The notes: a model not told the origin generated them from the letters alone. A stretch of 64,000 nt of DNA from Lachnospira pectinoschiza (GCF_900103815.1 NZ_FNHZ01000003.1:62001-126000); one strand, 5' to 3'. Shown: positions 1 through 7,993, numbered from the stretch's first letter. Program-made: numbers and translations.

Positions 1-375
1 GTAGATTCTGTGAGCACATTTTAACATAGACTCTCCACCCTCAAAGGAGTTAACAAAGTTTTCCTTGGCCTTTGCAAATTCAAGACCATCCCTTGGAGTT
101 CCCTCATACTTGCCAAAATTTTGCTCCATAAGTCTTTCTTCTTTTCTTGCTGGAATTCCAGTAATTTCGGAAATGTGTAGGGCAGTGTCCCTAGCTCTAA
201 TTAAAGGTGAGTAGATGATTTCATCAATCTTTATATTTTCCTTCTTAATCATTTCCCCAAGTTCAATTGCCTGCTTGTGACCAAGCTCAGTCAAATCCAC
301 GTCTGTACTGCCACAAATTTTATTGGCCACATTCCAAACGGTCTGACCGTGTCTAGTATAGTAAAAAACTGCCAT
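1..375 (-). CDS. Histidine phosphatase family protein (partial)
   Basis: Partial gene; its 3' end lies beyond the left edge of the window. The minus-strand reading frame opens with ATG at 375 behind a GGAGG site and translates as MAVFYYTRHGQTVWN. It therefore carries the RHG signature of the histidine phosphatase (phosphoglycerate-mutase-like) superfamily, where the His is phosphorylated during catalysis. About 125 residues are visible, including the YSPLIRARDTA segment that supplies a second phosphate-binding Arg. The substrate cannot be told; such proteins hydrolyse small phosphoesters or act as phosphoglycerate mutases. It lies downstream of fucO on the same strand, but a hairpin terminator separates them. 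Confidence 0.85.
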   Translation of the reverse strand, partial: MAVFYYTRHGQTVWNVANKICGSTDVDLTELGHKQAIELGEMIKKENIKIDEIIYSPLIRARDTALHISEITGIPARKEERLMEQNFGKYEGTPRDGLEFAKAKENFVNSFEGGESMLKCAHRIY

Positions 376-445
376 AACGCCTCCTAATTTTCCATCCTTG
401 ATTTGCTTCTTTTAACGTTCTTGAAATTCCAACTTTATTGAAATT

Positions 446-490
446 CTAAAATCAAAAGAGCCAGAGATATATTTCTTATCTCTGACTCAT
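446..490 (-). terminator. Rho-independent terminator after fucO
   Basis: On the minus strand a 12-bp stem (arms 458-469 and 477-488, one G-T pair) is followed by a T-rich tract. It lies about 105 bp beyond the fucO stop and separates fucO from the phosphatase gene. Confidence 0.7.
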
Positions 491-511
491 TTTAACATAT
501 ATTTATCTGAT

Positions 512-590
512 TAACTAATGAATTGCGGGGGCTGCATTAGTTAGTCTTTATAAATGCTTATTATCTTTTGTCGGATTTTTTGACAAAGAT
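512..590. repeat. Two further inverted repeats downstream of fucO
   Basis: Two more dyads sit between the fucO stop and its terminator. One has 9-bp arms TAACTAATG/CATTAGTTA (512-520 and 535-543) around a G-rich loop. The other pairs ATCTTTTGTC (563-572) with GACAAAGAT (582-590). Function unknown; they may stabilise the 3' end of the transcript. Confidence 0.45.
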
Positions 591-594
591 TTCC

Positions 595-1743
595 CTATAG
601 AAGGGCTCTATAAAGGCCTTCGATTTCTTCTACTGTTGGCTGCTTTGGATTTCCTGGGAAGCAAGCATCAGCGTGTGCTGACTCTGCAAGGAAATGTACA
701 TCTTCATCCTTAACGATATCCTTTAAATCCTTAGGAATTCCAACATCTGCAGAAAGCTTAGCAACAGCATCAACGGCTGCCTTTCTGTACTCGTCCTGAG
801 ACATATTTTCAGTGCCTTCTACACCCATTGCCTTAGCAATATCTCTAAACTTCTCGCCTGTAGCATCAGCGTTGTAAGCCATGATAGAAGGGAGAAGAAT
901 TGCATTTGCCACACCATGAGGTGTATCGTAAACAGCACCTAGTGGGTGAGCCATTGAGTGAACCAAGCCTAGACCTACATTAGAGAAGCCCATACCTGCT
1001 ACATACTGGCCAAGTGCCATGCCTTCTCTGCCTTCTGGCTTATTCTCAACAGCAGCTCTTAAGTGCTTAGAAATAAGCTCGATTGCCTTTAAATGGAACA
1101 TGTCTGATAATTCCCAAGCTCCATTAGTAATATATCCTTCAATTGCATGTGTTAAAGCATCCATGCCTGTTGCAGCTGTTAAGCCCTTTGGCATTGATGA
1201 CATCATGTCTGGATCAACAACAGCCACGATTGGAATATCCTTAGGATCAACACATACCATCTTACGATTCTTTTCAACATCAGTAATTACGTAGTTAATT
1301 GTAACCTCAGCTGCAGTACCAGCAGTAGTAGGAACTGCGATAATTGGAACTGATGGCTTCTTTGTATCAGCTACACCTTCAAGGCTTCTAACGTCTGCAA
1401 AATCTGGATTGTTAATAATAATTCCGATTGCCTTTGCAGTATCCATTGATGAACCGCCACCAATTGCGATGATATAGTCAGTTCCTGCCTTTTTAAAGCT
1501 CTCTACACCTGTCTGTACATTTTCAATAGTTGGATTAGGCTTGATATTTGAATAAAGTTCATAAGCTAAACCAGCGCCATCAAGCACATCTAATACCTTC
1601 TTAGTTACCCCAAATTTTACTAAGTCTGGATCAGAGCAGACAAATGCCTTCTTAAATCCTCTTTCCTTAACTTCAGTTGCAATTTCCTTAACTGCGCCTG
1701 CCCCATGATAAGAACGTTCATTAAGTACAAATCTGTTTGCCAT
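595..1743 (-). CDS. fucO: Lactaldehyde reductase / iron-containing alcohol dehydrogenase
   Basis: A 382-residue group III iron-dependent alcohol dehydrogenase that closely resembles FucO, the NADH-linked L-lactaldehyde:1,2-propanediol oxidoreductase of fucose and rhamnose fermentation. Visible landmarks are GGGSSMDTAKA (nucleotide-binding domain), VPTTAGTAAEVTINYVI, and the metal ligands in DALTHAIEGY and VHSMAHPLGAVYDTPHG (Asp and three His). Length and N-terminus (MANRFVLNE) match the E. coli enzyme. It starts at an ATG preceded by GGAGG. It is transcribed alone, divergent from the HAD phosphatase gene, with a possible Rex-type operator upstream. No fucose or rhamnose catabolic genes are visible nearby, so the physiological substrate could also be another short aldehyde. 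Confidence 0.93.
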   Translation of the reverse strand: MANRFVLNERSYHGAGAVKEIATEVKERGFKKAFVCSDPDLVKFGVTKKVLDVLDGAGLAYELYSNIKPNPTIENVQTGVESFKKAGTDYIIAIGGGSSMDTAKAIGIIINNPDFADVRSLEGVADTKKPSVPIIAVPTTAGTAAEVTINYVITDVEKNRKMVCVDPKDIPIVAVVDPDMMSSMPKGLTAATGMDALTHAIEGYITNGAWELSDMFHLKAIELISKHLRAAVENKPEGREGMALGQYVAGMGFSNVGLGLVHSMAHPLGAVYDTPHGVANAILLPSIMAYNADATGEKFRDIAKAMGVEGTENMSQDEYRKAAVDAVAKLSADVGIPKDLKDIVKDEDVHFLAESAHADACFPGNPKQPTVEEIEGLYRALL

Positions 1744-1836
1744 ATAAAAACCTCCACTTATATTATTTATTTGACAATGCCACTAAATCATGTCGTTTTT
1801 GTACAAAAATATTAGTTGTCACACGTCAAATCCTTC

Positions 1837-1854
1837 TAGTTAATATTTTAACAC
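1837..1854. promoter_or_regulatory. Possible Rex (redox) operator of fucO
   Basis: The dyad AGTTAATATTTTAAC carries half-sites close to the Rex consensus (TTGTTAA, 4-nt spacer, TTAACAA). It lies about 95 bp upstream of the fucO start. Rex senses the NADH/NAD ratio and commonly represses fermentative alcohol dehydrogenases in Clostridia. The outer bases fit poorly, so this is only a candidate. Confidence 0.35.
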
Positions 1855-1974
1855 TTTTCGAATATAGTACAAGTATTTTAAGGCAAGTTTTAAAAATTAT
1901 TTTTATATATCTTTTTATGTTTATATATCTTTTATGTTTATATATTAACTTTATCTTAAGCTTTAGAGAGTTTC

Positions 1975-2003
1975 TTTACAGTTAGTTTTAAAGAACTTAT
2001 AAT
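1975..2003 (+). promoter_or_regulatory. Sigma-A-type promoter of HAD phosphatase gene
   Basis: TTTACA (1975-1980), a 17-bp spacer and TATAAT (1998-2003), 57 bp upstream of the chosen start codon. Confidence 0.7.
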
Positions 2004-2060
2004 TAGCAAAAGTGAAGTCTAACTAAATTTAATTTGGTTAGAAATAAGAAAGGAAAAGTT

Positions 2061-2705
2061 ATGAGATATAAATTAGCTGTCTTTGATTTAGACGGAACCC
2101 TTCTTGATAGCTTAAAGGATCTTTGGGCTTCAGTAAATGTAATACTTAAGGCTCACAACCATCCTGAAAGAAGTCTTGAAGAAATCCGACAATTTGTTGG
2201 AAACGGTTCTGTAAAACTTATAGAAAGAGCAGTGCCAGCAGGTACAAGTAAAGAAGAAGAAAAGATCATCCACGATGAATATAAGGAATACTATGACAAG
2301 CATTGTAACGACTTAACTAAGGCTTACGATGGTATCTTAGATGTCCTAAAAGTTCTTAAAAATAATGGAGTAAAACTTGCCATTCTTTCAAATAAGCCAA
2401 ACTTCACAGTGGAAAAGCTTAATGACATTTACTTTGAAGGTCTTTTTGAAATTGCAAGAGGCTCCCTTCCTGAGGTGGCTGTAAAGCCAGCACCAGACTC
2501 ACTTTTAAGAATTCTAGAGGAACTACAGATTTCTAAGGAGGATACTGTTTACATCGGCGACTCAGATGTTGATGTAAATACAGCTAAAAACGCAGGGGTT
2601 GATGAAATCGCCGTTACCTGGGGCTTTAGAGATAAGGACTTTTTAGAGGCAAACGGAGCCACAACATTTGCAAATAAATGCGAGGAACTTCTAGATTTAA
2701 TCTAG
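2061..2705 (+). CDS. HAD-superfamily phosphatase (phosphoglycolate phosphatase-like)
   Basis: A 214-residue haloacid-dehalogenase-type phosphatase. All motifs are present: motif I FDLDGTLLDS (nucleophile and acid Asp), motif II LSNKP, a Lys in motif III (VAVKPAP) and motif IV GDSDVDVNTAKNAG. The helical cap between motifs I and II puts it with Gph/PgmB-like enzymes, which act on phosphoglycolate, beta-phosphoglucose or similar small phosphates; the substrate cannot be read from sequence. The ATG at 2061 was preferred to a TTG at 2034 because AAGGA sits 6 nt before it and the HAD domain begins right there. It has its own promoter. Confidence 0.85.
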   Translation: MRYKLAVFDLDGTLLDSLKDLWASVNVILKAHNHPERSLEEIRQFVGNGSVKLIERAVPAGTSKEEEKIIHDEYKEYYDKHCNDLTKAYDGILDVLKVLKNNGVKLAILSNKPNFTVEKLNDIYFEGLFEIARGSLPEVAVKPAPDSLLRILEELQISKEDTVYIGDSDVDVNTAKNAGVDEIAVTWGFRDKDFLEANGATTFANKCEELLDLI

Positions 2706-2778
2706 TTATATTAATCTGCATGTTTACAGGTATTTTTAAAAGTCCTAATTTTATGCGATACATTTTTCAAAAAAAATT

Positions 2779-2807
2779 TTGCACAATCTATTATAAGGTT
2801 ATATAAT
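2779..2807 (+). promoter_or_regulatory. Sigma-A-type promoter of ddh
   Basis: TTGCAC (2779-2784), a 17-bp spacer and TATAAT (2802-2807). The transcript would have a leader of roughly 90 nt before ddh. Confidence 0.75.
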
Positions 2808-2826
2808 ATTTTATGTGTCTTAATCC

Positions 2827-2887
2827 GGTGGAGATTTTAAATACATTTTCATCCAAATATGAAGATTATTTATGAAAAATCTCGACC
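2827..2887 (+). promoter_or_regulatory. Structured ddh leader
   Basis: The ddh 5' leader closes into a long hairpin. GGTGGAGATTTT (2827-2838) pairs with AAAATCTCGACC (2876-2887) with one mismatch, and an inner TTCAT/ATGAA stem is possible. The ddh ribosome site (2896-2900) begins just after the hairpin. It does not match the lysine riboswitch or any other class I recognise. It may be regulatory or simply stabilising. Confidence 0.45.
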
Positions 2888-2907
2888 AAGTTTATGGAGG
2901 TAAAAGA

Positions 2908-3894
2908 ATGAGTATTAGAATTGGTATTCTAGGTTATGGTAACCTCGCTCGTGGAGTTGAGAGTGCCATTAGACAAAACGATGATCTTGAACTTGTTGCT
3001 GTATTTACAAGAAGAGATCCAAAGACTGTAACTATAAAGACTGAAGGCGTTCCAGTTGATTCAGTTGATAATGTAGAAAGCTATGTTGGTAAGATTGATG
3101 TCTTAGTATTAGCTGGTGGTTCTGCAACTGATTTACCAGAGCAGACTCCTAAGTACGCTAAGTTATTCAACGTAATCGACAGTTTCGATACACATGCAAG
3201 AATTCCTGAGCATTTTGCAAATGTTGATGCTTCAGCTAAGGAATCTAAGCACGTTGGAATCATCTCTATGGGATGGGATCCAGGTATGTTCTCACTTCTT
3301 CGTATGATTTCAACTTCTGTTTTACCAGAGGGTGAAAACTACACATTCTGGGGTCGTGGTGTTAGCCAGGGTCACTCAGATGCTATTAGAAGAATTGATG
3401 GTGTTGTTGATGCTAGACAGTACACAGTTCCTATTGAAGCTGCTGTTGAAAGAGTTCGTTCAGGTGAAAACCCAGAACTTACAACAAGAGAAAAGCATTT
3501 AAGAGAGTGCTATGTTGTAGCTAAAGAAGGCGCTGACCTTGCTCGTATCGAGAAGGAAATCAAGGAAATGCCTAACTACTTTGCAGATTACGATACAACT
3601 GTAAACTTCATCTCTGAAGAAGAATTAAAGAAGAACCATTCAGGTCTTCCACACGGTGGTTTCGTACTTAGAAGTGGTGTTACAGGCCTTAACAAGGAAC
3701 ACAAGCACATCATCGAATACAAGCTTACACTTGATTCAAACCCAGAATTTACAGGTTCTGTAATTGCAGCTTATGCAAGAGCAGCTTACAAGCTTGCTAA
3801 TGAAGGTTCATTTGGTTGTAAGACAGTATTTGATATTGCTCCTTCATACATCAGCCCACTTTCAGGTGAGGAATTAAGAAAGCACTTATTATAA
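2908..3894 (+). CDS. ddh: meso-Diaminopimelate D-dehydrogenase
   Basis: A 328-residue NADPH-dependent enzyme that makes meso-diaminopimelate in one step from tetrahydrodipicolinate, ammonia and NADPH, short-circuiting the acylase branch of lysine and peptidoglycan synthesis. The Rossmann start IRIGILGYGNLARGVESA, the SFDTHARIPEHFA segment, MGWDPGMFSLLR and WGRGVSQGHSDAIR are characteristic of Ddh, and the length matches the family. The ATG at 2908 follows GGAGG by 7 nt; a frame-extending ATG at 2872 lies inside the leader hairpin and lacks a ribosome site. The gene stands alone between its own promoter and a strong terminator. Confidence 0.95.
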   Translation: MSIRIGILGYGNLARGVESAIRQNDDLELVAVFTRRDPKTVTIKTEGVPVDSVDNVESYVGKIDVLVLAGGSATDLPEQTPKYAKLFNVIDSFDTHARIPEHFANVDASAKESKHVGIISMGWDPGMFSLLRMISTSVLPEGENYTFWGRGVSQGHSDAIRRIDGVVDARQYTVPIEAAVERVRSGENPELTTREKHLRECYVVAKEGADLARIEKEIKEMPNYFADYDTTVNFISEEELKKNHSGLPHGGFVLRSGVTGLNKEHKHIIEYKLTLDSNPEFTGSVIAAYARAAYKLANEGSFGCKTVFDIAPSYISPLSGEELRKHLL

Positions 3895-3926
3895 TTTCAT
3901 TTTGGTGAAATTGTAGTGGAATGGAG

Positions 3927-3955
3927 GCTCCCAACGAAAGCTGGGAGCTTTTTTA
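3927..3955 (+). terminator. Terminator of ddh
   Basis: GCTCCCA (3927-3933) and TGGGAGC (3942-3948) form a 7-bp GC-rich stem followed by six T residues. Confidence 0.9.
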
Positions 3956-4429
3956 GTGGTGGTTTGTCGTATTTCCGGGAATTTTGTTGTGTTTCCAGGA
4001 ATTTTGTCGCCAGAATTCTAAATTTACTTTGATTTGTGGTCAAAACTTGCTAATTACTGTTTTACAGGCACAAGAATTGTTCTCTTTATTTAATTACCCT
4101 ATAATTCCTTGTGACTTTTATTTAGCGATTCGCTTCCTATAAGCACAAAGCAACTTGCTTAGTCCCTTCAGGCTTATGTAGAGTAGTGACTTTTTTCTCA
4201 CTTTTATTAATTTGCAGCCACATTATGTCCATTTTTTACAAAAACATTTAAGAAAGATCTGTGGCTATAAAAGCTAGATAAGTAGATTATAGTCACACAG
4301 CTAATAAAGAATAATAAAAGCAAGTAAGAATGAAGACAAGATTAGAGTAATTTATAAAATGTCGTTTTTTATCAATAATTTACATACTGTCTTTTTTCGT
4401 ATTTTACGCAATTTTTTTCAAAAATACTG
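3956..4429. repeat. Gene-free spacer with short repeats upstream of tRNA-Gly
   Basis: No gene is supported in these 474 bp. The region holds two and a half copies of a 20-bp unit with core TTTCC(G/A)GGAAT (3963-4009) and a GGCACAAG/CTTGTG dyad (about 4066-4110). A degenerate copy of part of the 116-bp repeat found at 5119-5582 lies at about 4105-4165 (shared strings TTCCTATA, GCACAAAG and CTTGCTTA). Two copies of the dispersed T-rich motif are at 4225-4243 and 4358-4375. Confidence 0.5.
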
Positions 4430-4458
4430 TTGACAAAAAATGTCTGACCATGTATTAT
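4430..4458 (+). promoter_or_regulatory. Promoter of tRNA-Gly
   Basis: A near-consensus sigma-A promoter: TTGACA (4430-4435), 17-bp spacer, TATTAT (4453-4458). The tRNA begins 36 nt after the -10 box. Confidence 0.85.
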
Positions 4459-4494
4459 TAAACACGTGTTGCGGCACACAACAAATTAAGACAT

Positions 4495-4566
<72 letters not shown>

Positions 4567-4574
4567 CTACTGAT

Positions 4575-4604
4575 AAGAAGAAGCACTTTGCTTCTTCTTT
4601 TTTT
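4575..4604 (+). terminator. Terminator of tRNA-Gly
   Basis: AAGAAGAAGC (4575-4584) pairs with GCTTCTTCTT (4590-4599) around a 5-nt loop and runs into a T tract. Confidence 0.9.
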
Positions 4605-4720
4605 GTTTTCAGGAAGGGGAATCGGACCTCGCGACCCCAGGGTCGCAGCTTCGATCTCTCGTCTTCGACTCGGTCGTTTCTTCTGCCTTTCAGGCAGAGG
4701 TGTCCACCGGACACCCGAAA
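4605..4720 (+). other. Hairpin-rich interval with degenerate tRNA-Gly pieces
   Basis: A 116-bp interval between the two copies of the tRNA 3' end. It holds three perfect GC-rich hairpins: GCGACCC/GGGTCGC (4631-4646), TCTGCC/GGCAGA (4682-4698) and GGTGTCC/GGACACC (4699-4715). Part of it (about 4640-4673) resembles the tRNA T arm and acceptor end in direct orientation, and 4616-4638 resembles the T arm inverted. No protein is supported. Best read as debris from repeated site-specific recombination at the tRNA. Confidence 0.5.
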
Positions 4721-4769
4721 CGTCTCGCGCTCTACTGATAAGAAGAAGCATTTTGCTTCTTCTTTTTTT
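4721..4769 (+). repeat. Duplicate of tRNA-Gly 3' end plus terminator (att-like)
   Basis: A 49-bp copy of 4556-4604 with a single mismatch. It covers the last 11 nt of the tRNA, the spacer and the whole hairpin terminator, and lies 165 bp downstream. Copying of a tRNA 3' end is the usual footprint of tyrosine-recombinase integration followed by excision. No integrase gene is present. Confidence 0.8.
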
Positions 4770-5118
4770 ATGTAGTGGTGGGGATTGAACTCCGCGACCT
4801 CAGATATCTTTCTTTGAGATCTTTTGATTAGAATCCAGCTTATCCCGCTTTTTTTGGCTATATCACATCCATATAATAAAAACAGGCACAAGAAATCTTA
4901 ATTATCTTTAATAATCAGAGAATTTCCTGTGCCCTTTTTCCAATATTATTCAATTATAGCCAATTACAGCTTTTCCCGATACTAAAGCTAGAAGAATTCT
5001 TGTGCTTATTCCTACTAGATTCCTTAATCATAGCCACTCTGTGTCGTATTTTTACAAAAAGCTTATAAGAGACCCTGTGCCTAATTTATACAATTCTAAA
5101 GAATAAAGTCAAATTCAC
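4770..5118. repeat. Spacer with an inverted T-arm-like piece and a GGCACAAG hairpin
   Basis: No gene is supported. The minus strand at 4775-4799 resembles a tRNA T arm (core GGTCGCGGAGTTCAATCCCC). A 12-bp stem pairs GGCACAAGAAAT (4885-4896) with ATTTCCTGTGCC (4922-4933) and is followed by a short T run, so it could terminate transcription. Another copy of the dispersed T-rich motif lies at 5041-5061. Confidence 0.5.
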
Positions 5119-5582
5119 CACTCCCGTCCAGTTACAATTAAGCAAGTCTGTGCTTTTCCTAGCTTATAATCCTTCCTATAGGCACAAAAGCCCAGGCAAT
5201 TCATCACTTGCTTACTTAAGTTCCGGCAGCTCGTCACTCCCGTCCAGTTACAATTAAGCAAGTCTGTGCTTTTCCTAGTTTATAATCCTTCTTATAGGCA
5301 CAGAAACCTCGGTAATTCGGCACTTGCTTCCTTAAGCTCCGGCAGCTCAGCACTCCCGTCCAGTTACAATTAAGCAAGTCTGTGCTTTTCCTAGCTTATA
5401 ATCCATCTTATAGGCACAGAAACCCCGGTAATTCGGCACTTGCTTCCTTAAGCTCCGGCAGCTCGTCACTCCCGTCCAGTTCCAATTAAGCAAGTCTGTG
5501 CTTTTCCTAGCTTATAATCCTTCCTATAGGCACAGAAACCCCGGTAATTCAGCACTTGCTTTCTTAATCACCGGTAAGTCAG
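5119..5582 (+). repeat. Four tandem 116-bp repeats
   Basis: Four consecutive units of exactly 116 bp start at 5119, 5235, 5351 and 5467, each opening with CACTCCCGTCCAGTT. They differ at only a few positions, and a fifth, decayed partial unit continues to about 5640. Each unit contains nested inverted repeats: outer AAGCAAGT/ACTTGCTT and inner CTGTGC/GCACAG. No open frame is conserved across all units. The fifth copy runs up to the 3' end of the aminotransferase gene on the opposite strand. Confidence 0.9.
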
Positions 5583-5681
5583 CACCTCCCGGTCTCTCAG
5601 CACTTGCTTCCTTAATCACCGGCAGTTTACCACTTCCGACAGATCACATCTACCCAGACATCACAAGACATCCGCAACTTC

Positions 5682-6830
5682 CTACAATTCCCCAAAGATT
5701 TCCTCAATCTTCCAAGCTGGAATTACCAACGCAAATCTTACATATCCTTCTCCGAGACTTCCAAAGCTTGTGCCTGGGGTGCAGAGGATGCCATATTTTT
5801 CTAGGGTGTTGATAACAAAGTCGGTTGAGTTTACATTTTCATCAAGAATCTTAGCCCAGACAAACATAGAGCCCTTCGAACCCATAGGCTTAAGGCCTAA
5901 CTTGTGAAGGTTTGCCTCTAGGACATCTCTACGCTTCTCGTATCTGGCGCAGTTTTCCTTAACATAAGACTGGTCGCCGTCAAGGGCAGCAATAGCAGCT
6001 TTTTGATAGATGTAGCTAGTGCCGTAATCGTACTGGCTTCGGATAGATTTAAAGCTCTTAACGATATCCTCGTTTCCAATGAGGAAGGAGAGTCGAAGGC
6101 CAGTTAGATTGTAGCTTTTTGAAAGTGAGTTAAACTCGACGCCCACATCCATGGCACCATCAGTTGCAAGAAAAGAGCCGCCCACATTTCCATCATAGAT
6201 GATTTCAGAATAGGCATTATCATGGATTATGACGATGTTGTATTTTTTAGCAAAGGCCACCAAATCCTCATAGAATTTAGGATTTGCAATGGCACCAACA
6301 GGATTAAGTGGGTAAGAAACCACCATGACCTTGGCTCTTTTAGCAAGTTCCTCATCAAAGTTTTCAAAGTCGATTAAATAACCGTTTTCAGGGTAGAGGT
6401 TATAGTAAGCCACCTCGGCGCCACAAAGAAAAGGGCCTATTTCAAAAATTGGATAACCAGGATTTGGCACAAGGACCAAGTCACCAGGATTTACAAGGCC
6501 AAGGCAAACGTGCGCCATACCTTCCTGTGTACCAAAGACCGATGAAATCTGATTGTGATTAAGGTCGACATTGTATCTTTTTTTGTACCATCTGATTACG
6601 CTATCTAAAAGCTCCTTGCTATCACCTAGGGAATATTTATAATTTTCAGAATCAAGAGCCGCCTTTGAAACTAGCTCCATGACCTCAGTTGATGGCTTAA
6701 AATCTGGTGTTCCCACACTAAAATTGTAAACCGATAGATTATTATTAATTCTTTCTTGTCGTTTTTCTTCTAAAACGTTAAAAATGTTAGGGCCGAATTT
6801 CTCGCCCCTTTTTGAAAAGTCAATATACAT
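5682..6830 (-). CDS. Pyridoxal-phosphate aminotransferase, class I/II
   Basis: A 382-residue fold-type I aminotransferase. It shows SVGTPDFKPS near the N-terminus, NPGYPIFEIG, YPLNPVGAIA, the HDNAYSEI Asp/Tyr that contact the cofactor, and the Schiff-base lysine in SLSKSYNLTGLR. C-terminal RFALVIP carries the Arg that binds the substrate carboxylate. It belongs to the broad AlaC/DapL/PatA-like group, so the amino-acid substrate is uncertain. DapL activity is less likely because the cell has ddh. Starts at the ATG behind AGGAGG; monocistronic and divergent from the barstar gene. Confidence 0.85.
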   Translation of the reverse strand: MYIDFSKRGEKFGPNIFNVLEEKRQERINNNLSVYNFSVGTPDFKPSTEVMELVSKAALDSENYKYSLGDSKELLDSVIRWYKKRYNVDLNHNQISSVFGTQEGMAHVCLGLVNPGDLVLVPNPGYPIFEIGPFLCGAEVAYYNLYPENGYLIDFENFDEELAKRAKVMVVSYPLNPVGAIANPKFYEDLVAFAKKYNIVIIHDNAYSEIIYDGNVGGSFLATDGAMDVGVEFNSLSKSYNLTGLRLSFLIGNEDIVKSFKSIRSQYDYGTSYIYQKAAIAALDGDQSYVKENCARYEKRRDVLEANLHKLGLKPMGSKGSMFVWAKILDENVNSTDFVINTLEKYGILCTPGTSFGSLGEGYVRFALVIPAWKIEEIFGEL

Positions 6831-6971
6831 AACTTCCTCCTAATTTACAAATACTACATGCTTATATTACTCCTTAAGATTTAATTTAACTAGTATTTTT
6901 CATAAATTTATTTTATAATATACATGCGTGCATAAAACGTAACTTTGTAGCAAAAAAGGGAGGTATCATTA

Positions 6972-7382
6972 ATGCAGAAATATTCGCACACATTAACAAT
7001 TGACGGTAACAATTTTAATGACTTAGAAGGCTTTTACAACGAAATTGCAAGAGTTTTCACTGACGGTAGCTTTCCAATCGGGCACAATTTAGACGCCCTA
7101 AACGACCTGCTAATTGGCGGGAATGGTGTCTATAAGGTTGGGGAACCTGTGCTCATTCGTTGGGAGAACGCTAACAAAAGCAAGATTGATCTTGGTTACA
7201 ACGCAACCGCTAATTATTATGATTCGAGAATGAAGAAGTGTCACCCAAGCAATAGGGCCATTTTCCAGAAGAATCTAGACGATGCCAAAAGTTACACTGG
7301 GGACACGTTATTTGATATTATTTGTAAAATGCTAGACCAGAATAAGGACCTTATTCACAACTGTAATCTTGTACTTTTATAA
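6972..7382 (+). CDS. Barstar-family ribonuclease inhibitor
   Basis: A 136-residue cytoplasmic protein resembling barstar, the tight inhibitor of barnase. The N-terminal IDGNNFNDLEGFYNEIARVF matches the first strand and helix of barstar, and GHNLDALNDLLIGG matches the barnase-binding helix and loop, where an Asp plugs the nuclease active site. It is longer than the classic 90-residue barstar because of an insertion before the C-terminal helix. It starts at an ATG behind GGGAGG. The next gene on the same strand, 119 bp on, encodes a barnase-like enzyme, so the pair most likely works as toxin and immunity protein. Confidence 0.85.
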   Translation: MQKYSHTLTIDGNNFNDLEGFYNEIARVFTDGSFPIGHNLDALNDLLIGGNGVYKVGEPVLIRWENANKSKIDLGYNATANYYDSRMKKCHPSNRAIFQKNLDDAKSYTGDTLFDIICKMLDQNKDLIHNCNLVLL

Positions 7383-7501
7383 GAAGCACCTTTAAAGTCA
7401 CTCTTTTAAAGAAACGCTGTATGAATTTTAGGATTTTTATGAAAATATATTACAGCCTTTAGGTTTAGCCCAGAATTTAAAAAGTGAGAGATATGTAAGA
7501 A

Positions 7502-7993
7502 ATGAAAAAGATAAGAGAAAAATTTAAATCACTAGTTTTACTTGCGCTTACAGCCTTGCTTGTATTAATTCCTCTTGGATGCGATACATCTAGCCTAATA
7601 TCTAGTGCAAATAAAGCTAACAGCCAAACACAAGCTAGTATAAGTGTTAGCGAAGATGGAATCTATGATAGCAAAGATGAGGTTGCCCTCTACATTCATA
7701 TCTATAACAAGCTTCCAAGCAACTACATCACAAAGGATGAAGCTAAGAAACTAGGATGGAGTGGTGGCTCTGTAGAAAAATATAAAGAAAATTGCTGTAT
7801 CGGCGGTTCTACATTTTCCAATAACGAAGGTCTACTTCCTTCAAAATCTGGCAGAACCTACAAGGAATGTGACATTGACACCTTAGGTAAGAGCAATCGT
7901 GGTGCCAAAAGAATTGTTTATTCAAACGATGGCCTAATTTATTACACCGAAGACCATTATGAAAGCTTCACGCTTTTATACGGCGAGGAGTAA
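7502..7993 (+). CDS. Barnase-like guanyl-specific ribonuclease, exported lipoprotein
   Basis: A 163-residue protein whose C-terminal 105 residues match barnase: NKLPSNYITKDEAKKLGW, IGGSTFSNNEG, SGRTYKECDID and the end DHYESFTLLY. The catalytic set is intact by alignment (Glu122, Arg133, Arg137, His152). The N-terminus is a signal sequence ending LIPLGC, so Cys27 is probably lipidated and the enzyme held on the outer face of the membrane. The lipobox is slightly atypical (Pro at -3). Barnase cleaves RNA after G. The barstar gene precedes it. The role could be nutrient RNA breakdown, competition with neighbours, or defence. Confidence 0.88.
   Translation: MKKIREKFKSLVLLALTALLVLIPLGCDTSSLISSANKANSQTQASISVSEDGIYDSKDEVALYIHIYNKLPSNYITKDEAKKLGWSGGSVEKYKENCCIGGSTFSNNEGLLPSKSGRTYKECDIDTLGKSNRGAKRIVYSNDGLIYYTEDHYESFTLLYGEE

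Larger units (their letters stand above)
1744..2060. other. fucO / HAD phosphatase intergenic region
   Basis: Divergent control region of 317 bp. It holds the fucO leader, a Rex-like dyad (1837-1854), one copy of a recurring T-rich motif (ATGTC followed by a T run and ACAAAA, 1790-1808), short AT-rich direct repeats based on TTTATATATCTTTT (about 1905-1945), and the rightward promoter at 1975-2003. No small gene is supported. Confidence 0.6.

Noticed and set aside
5119..5582. CRISPR array
   Set aside because: The repeats are 116 bp and directly contiguous, with no unique spacers and no cas genes.
5498..5812. Small gene over the last 116-bp repeat
   Set aside because: The frame overlaps the aminotransferase gene on the other strand, is Pro/Ser-rich from repeat sequence, and lacks a ribosome site.
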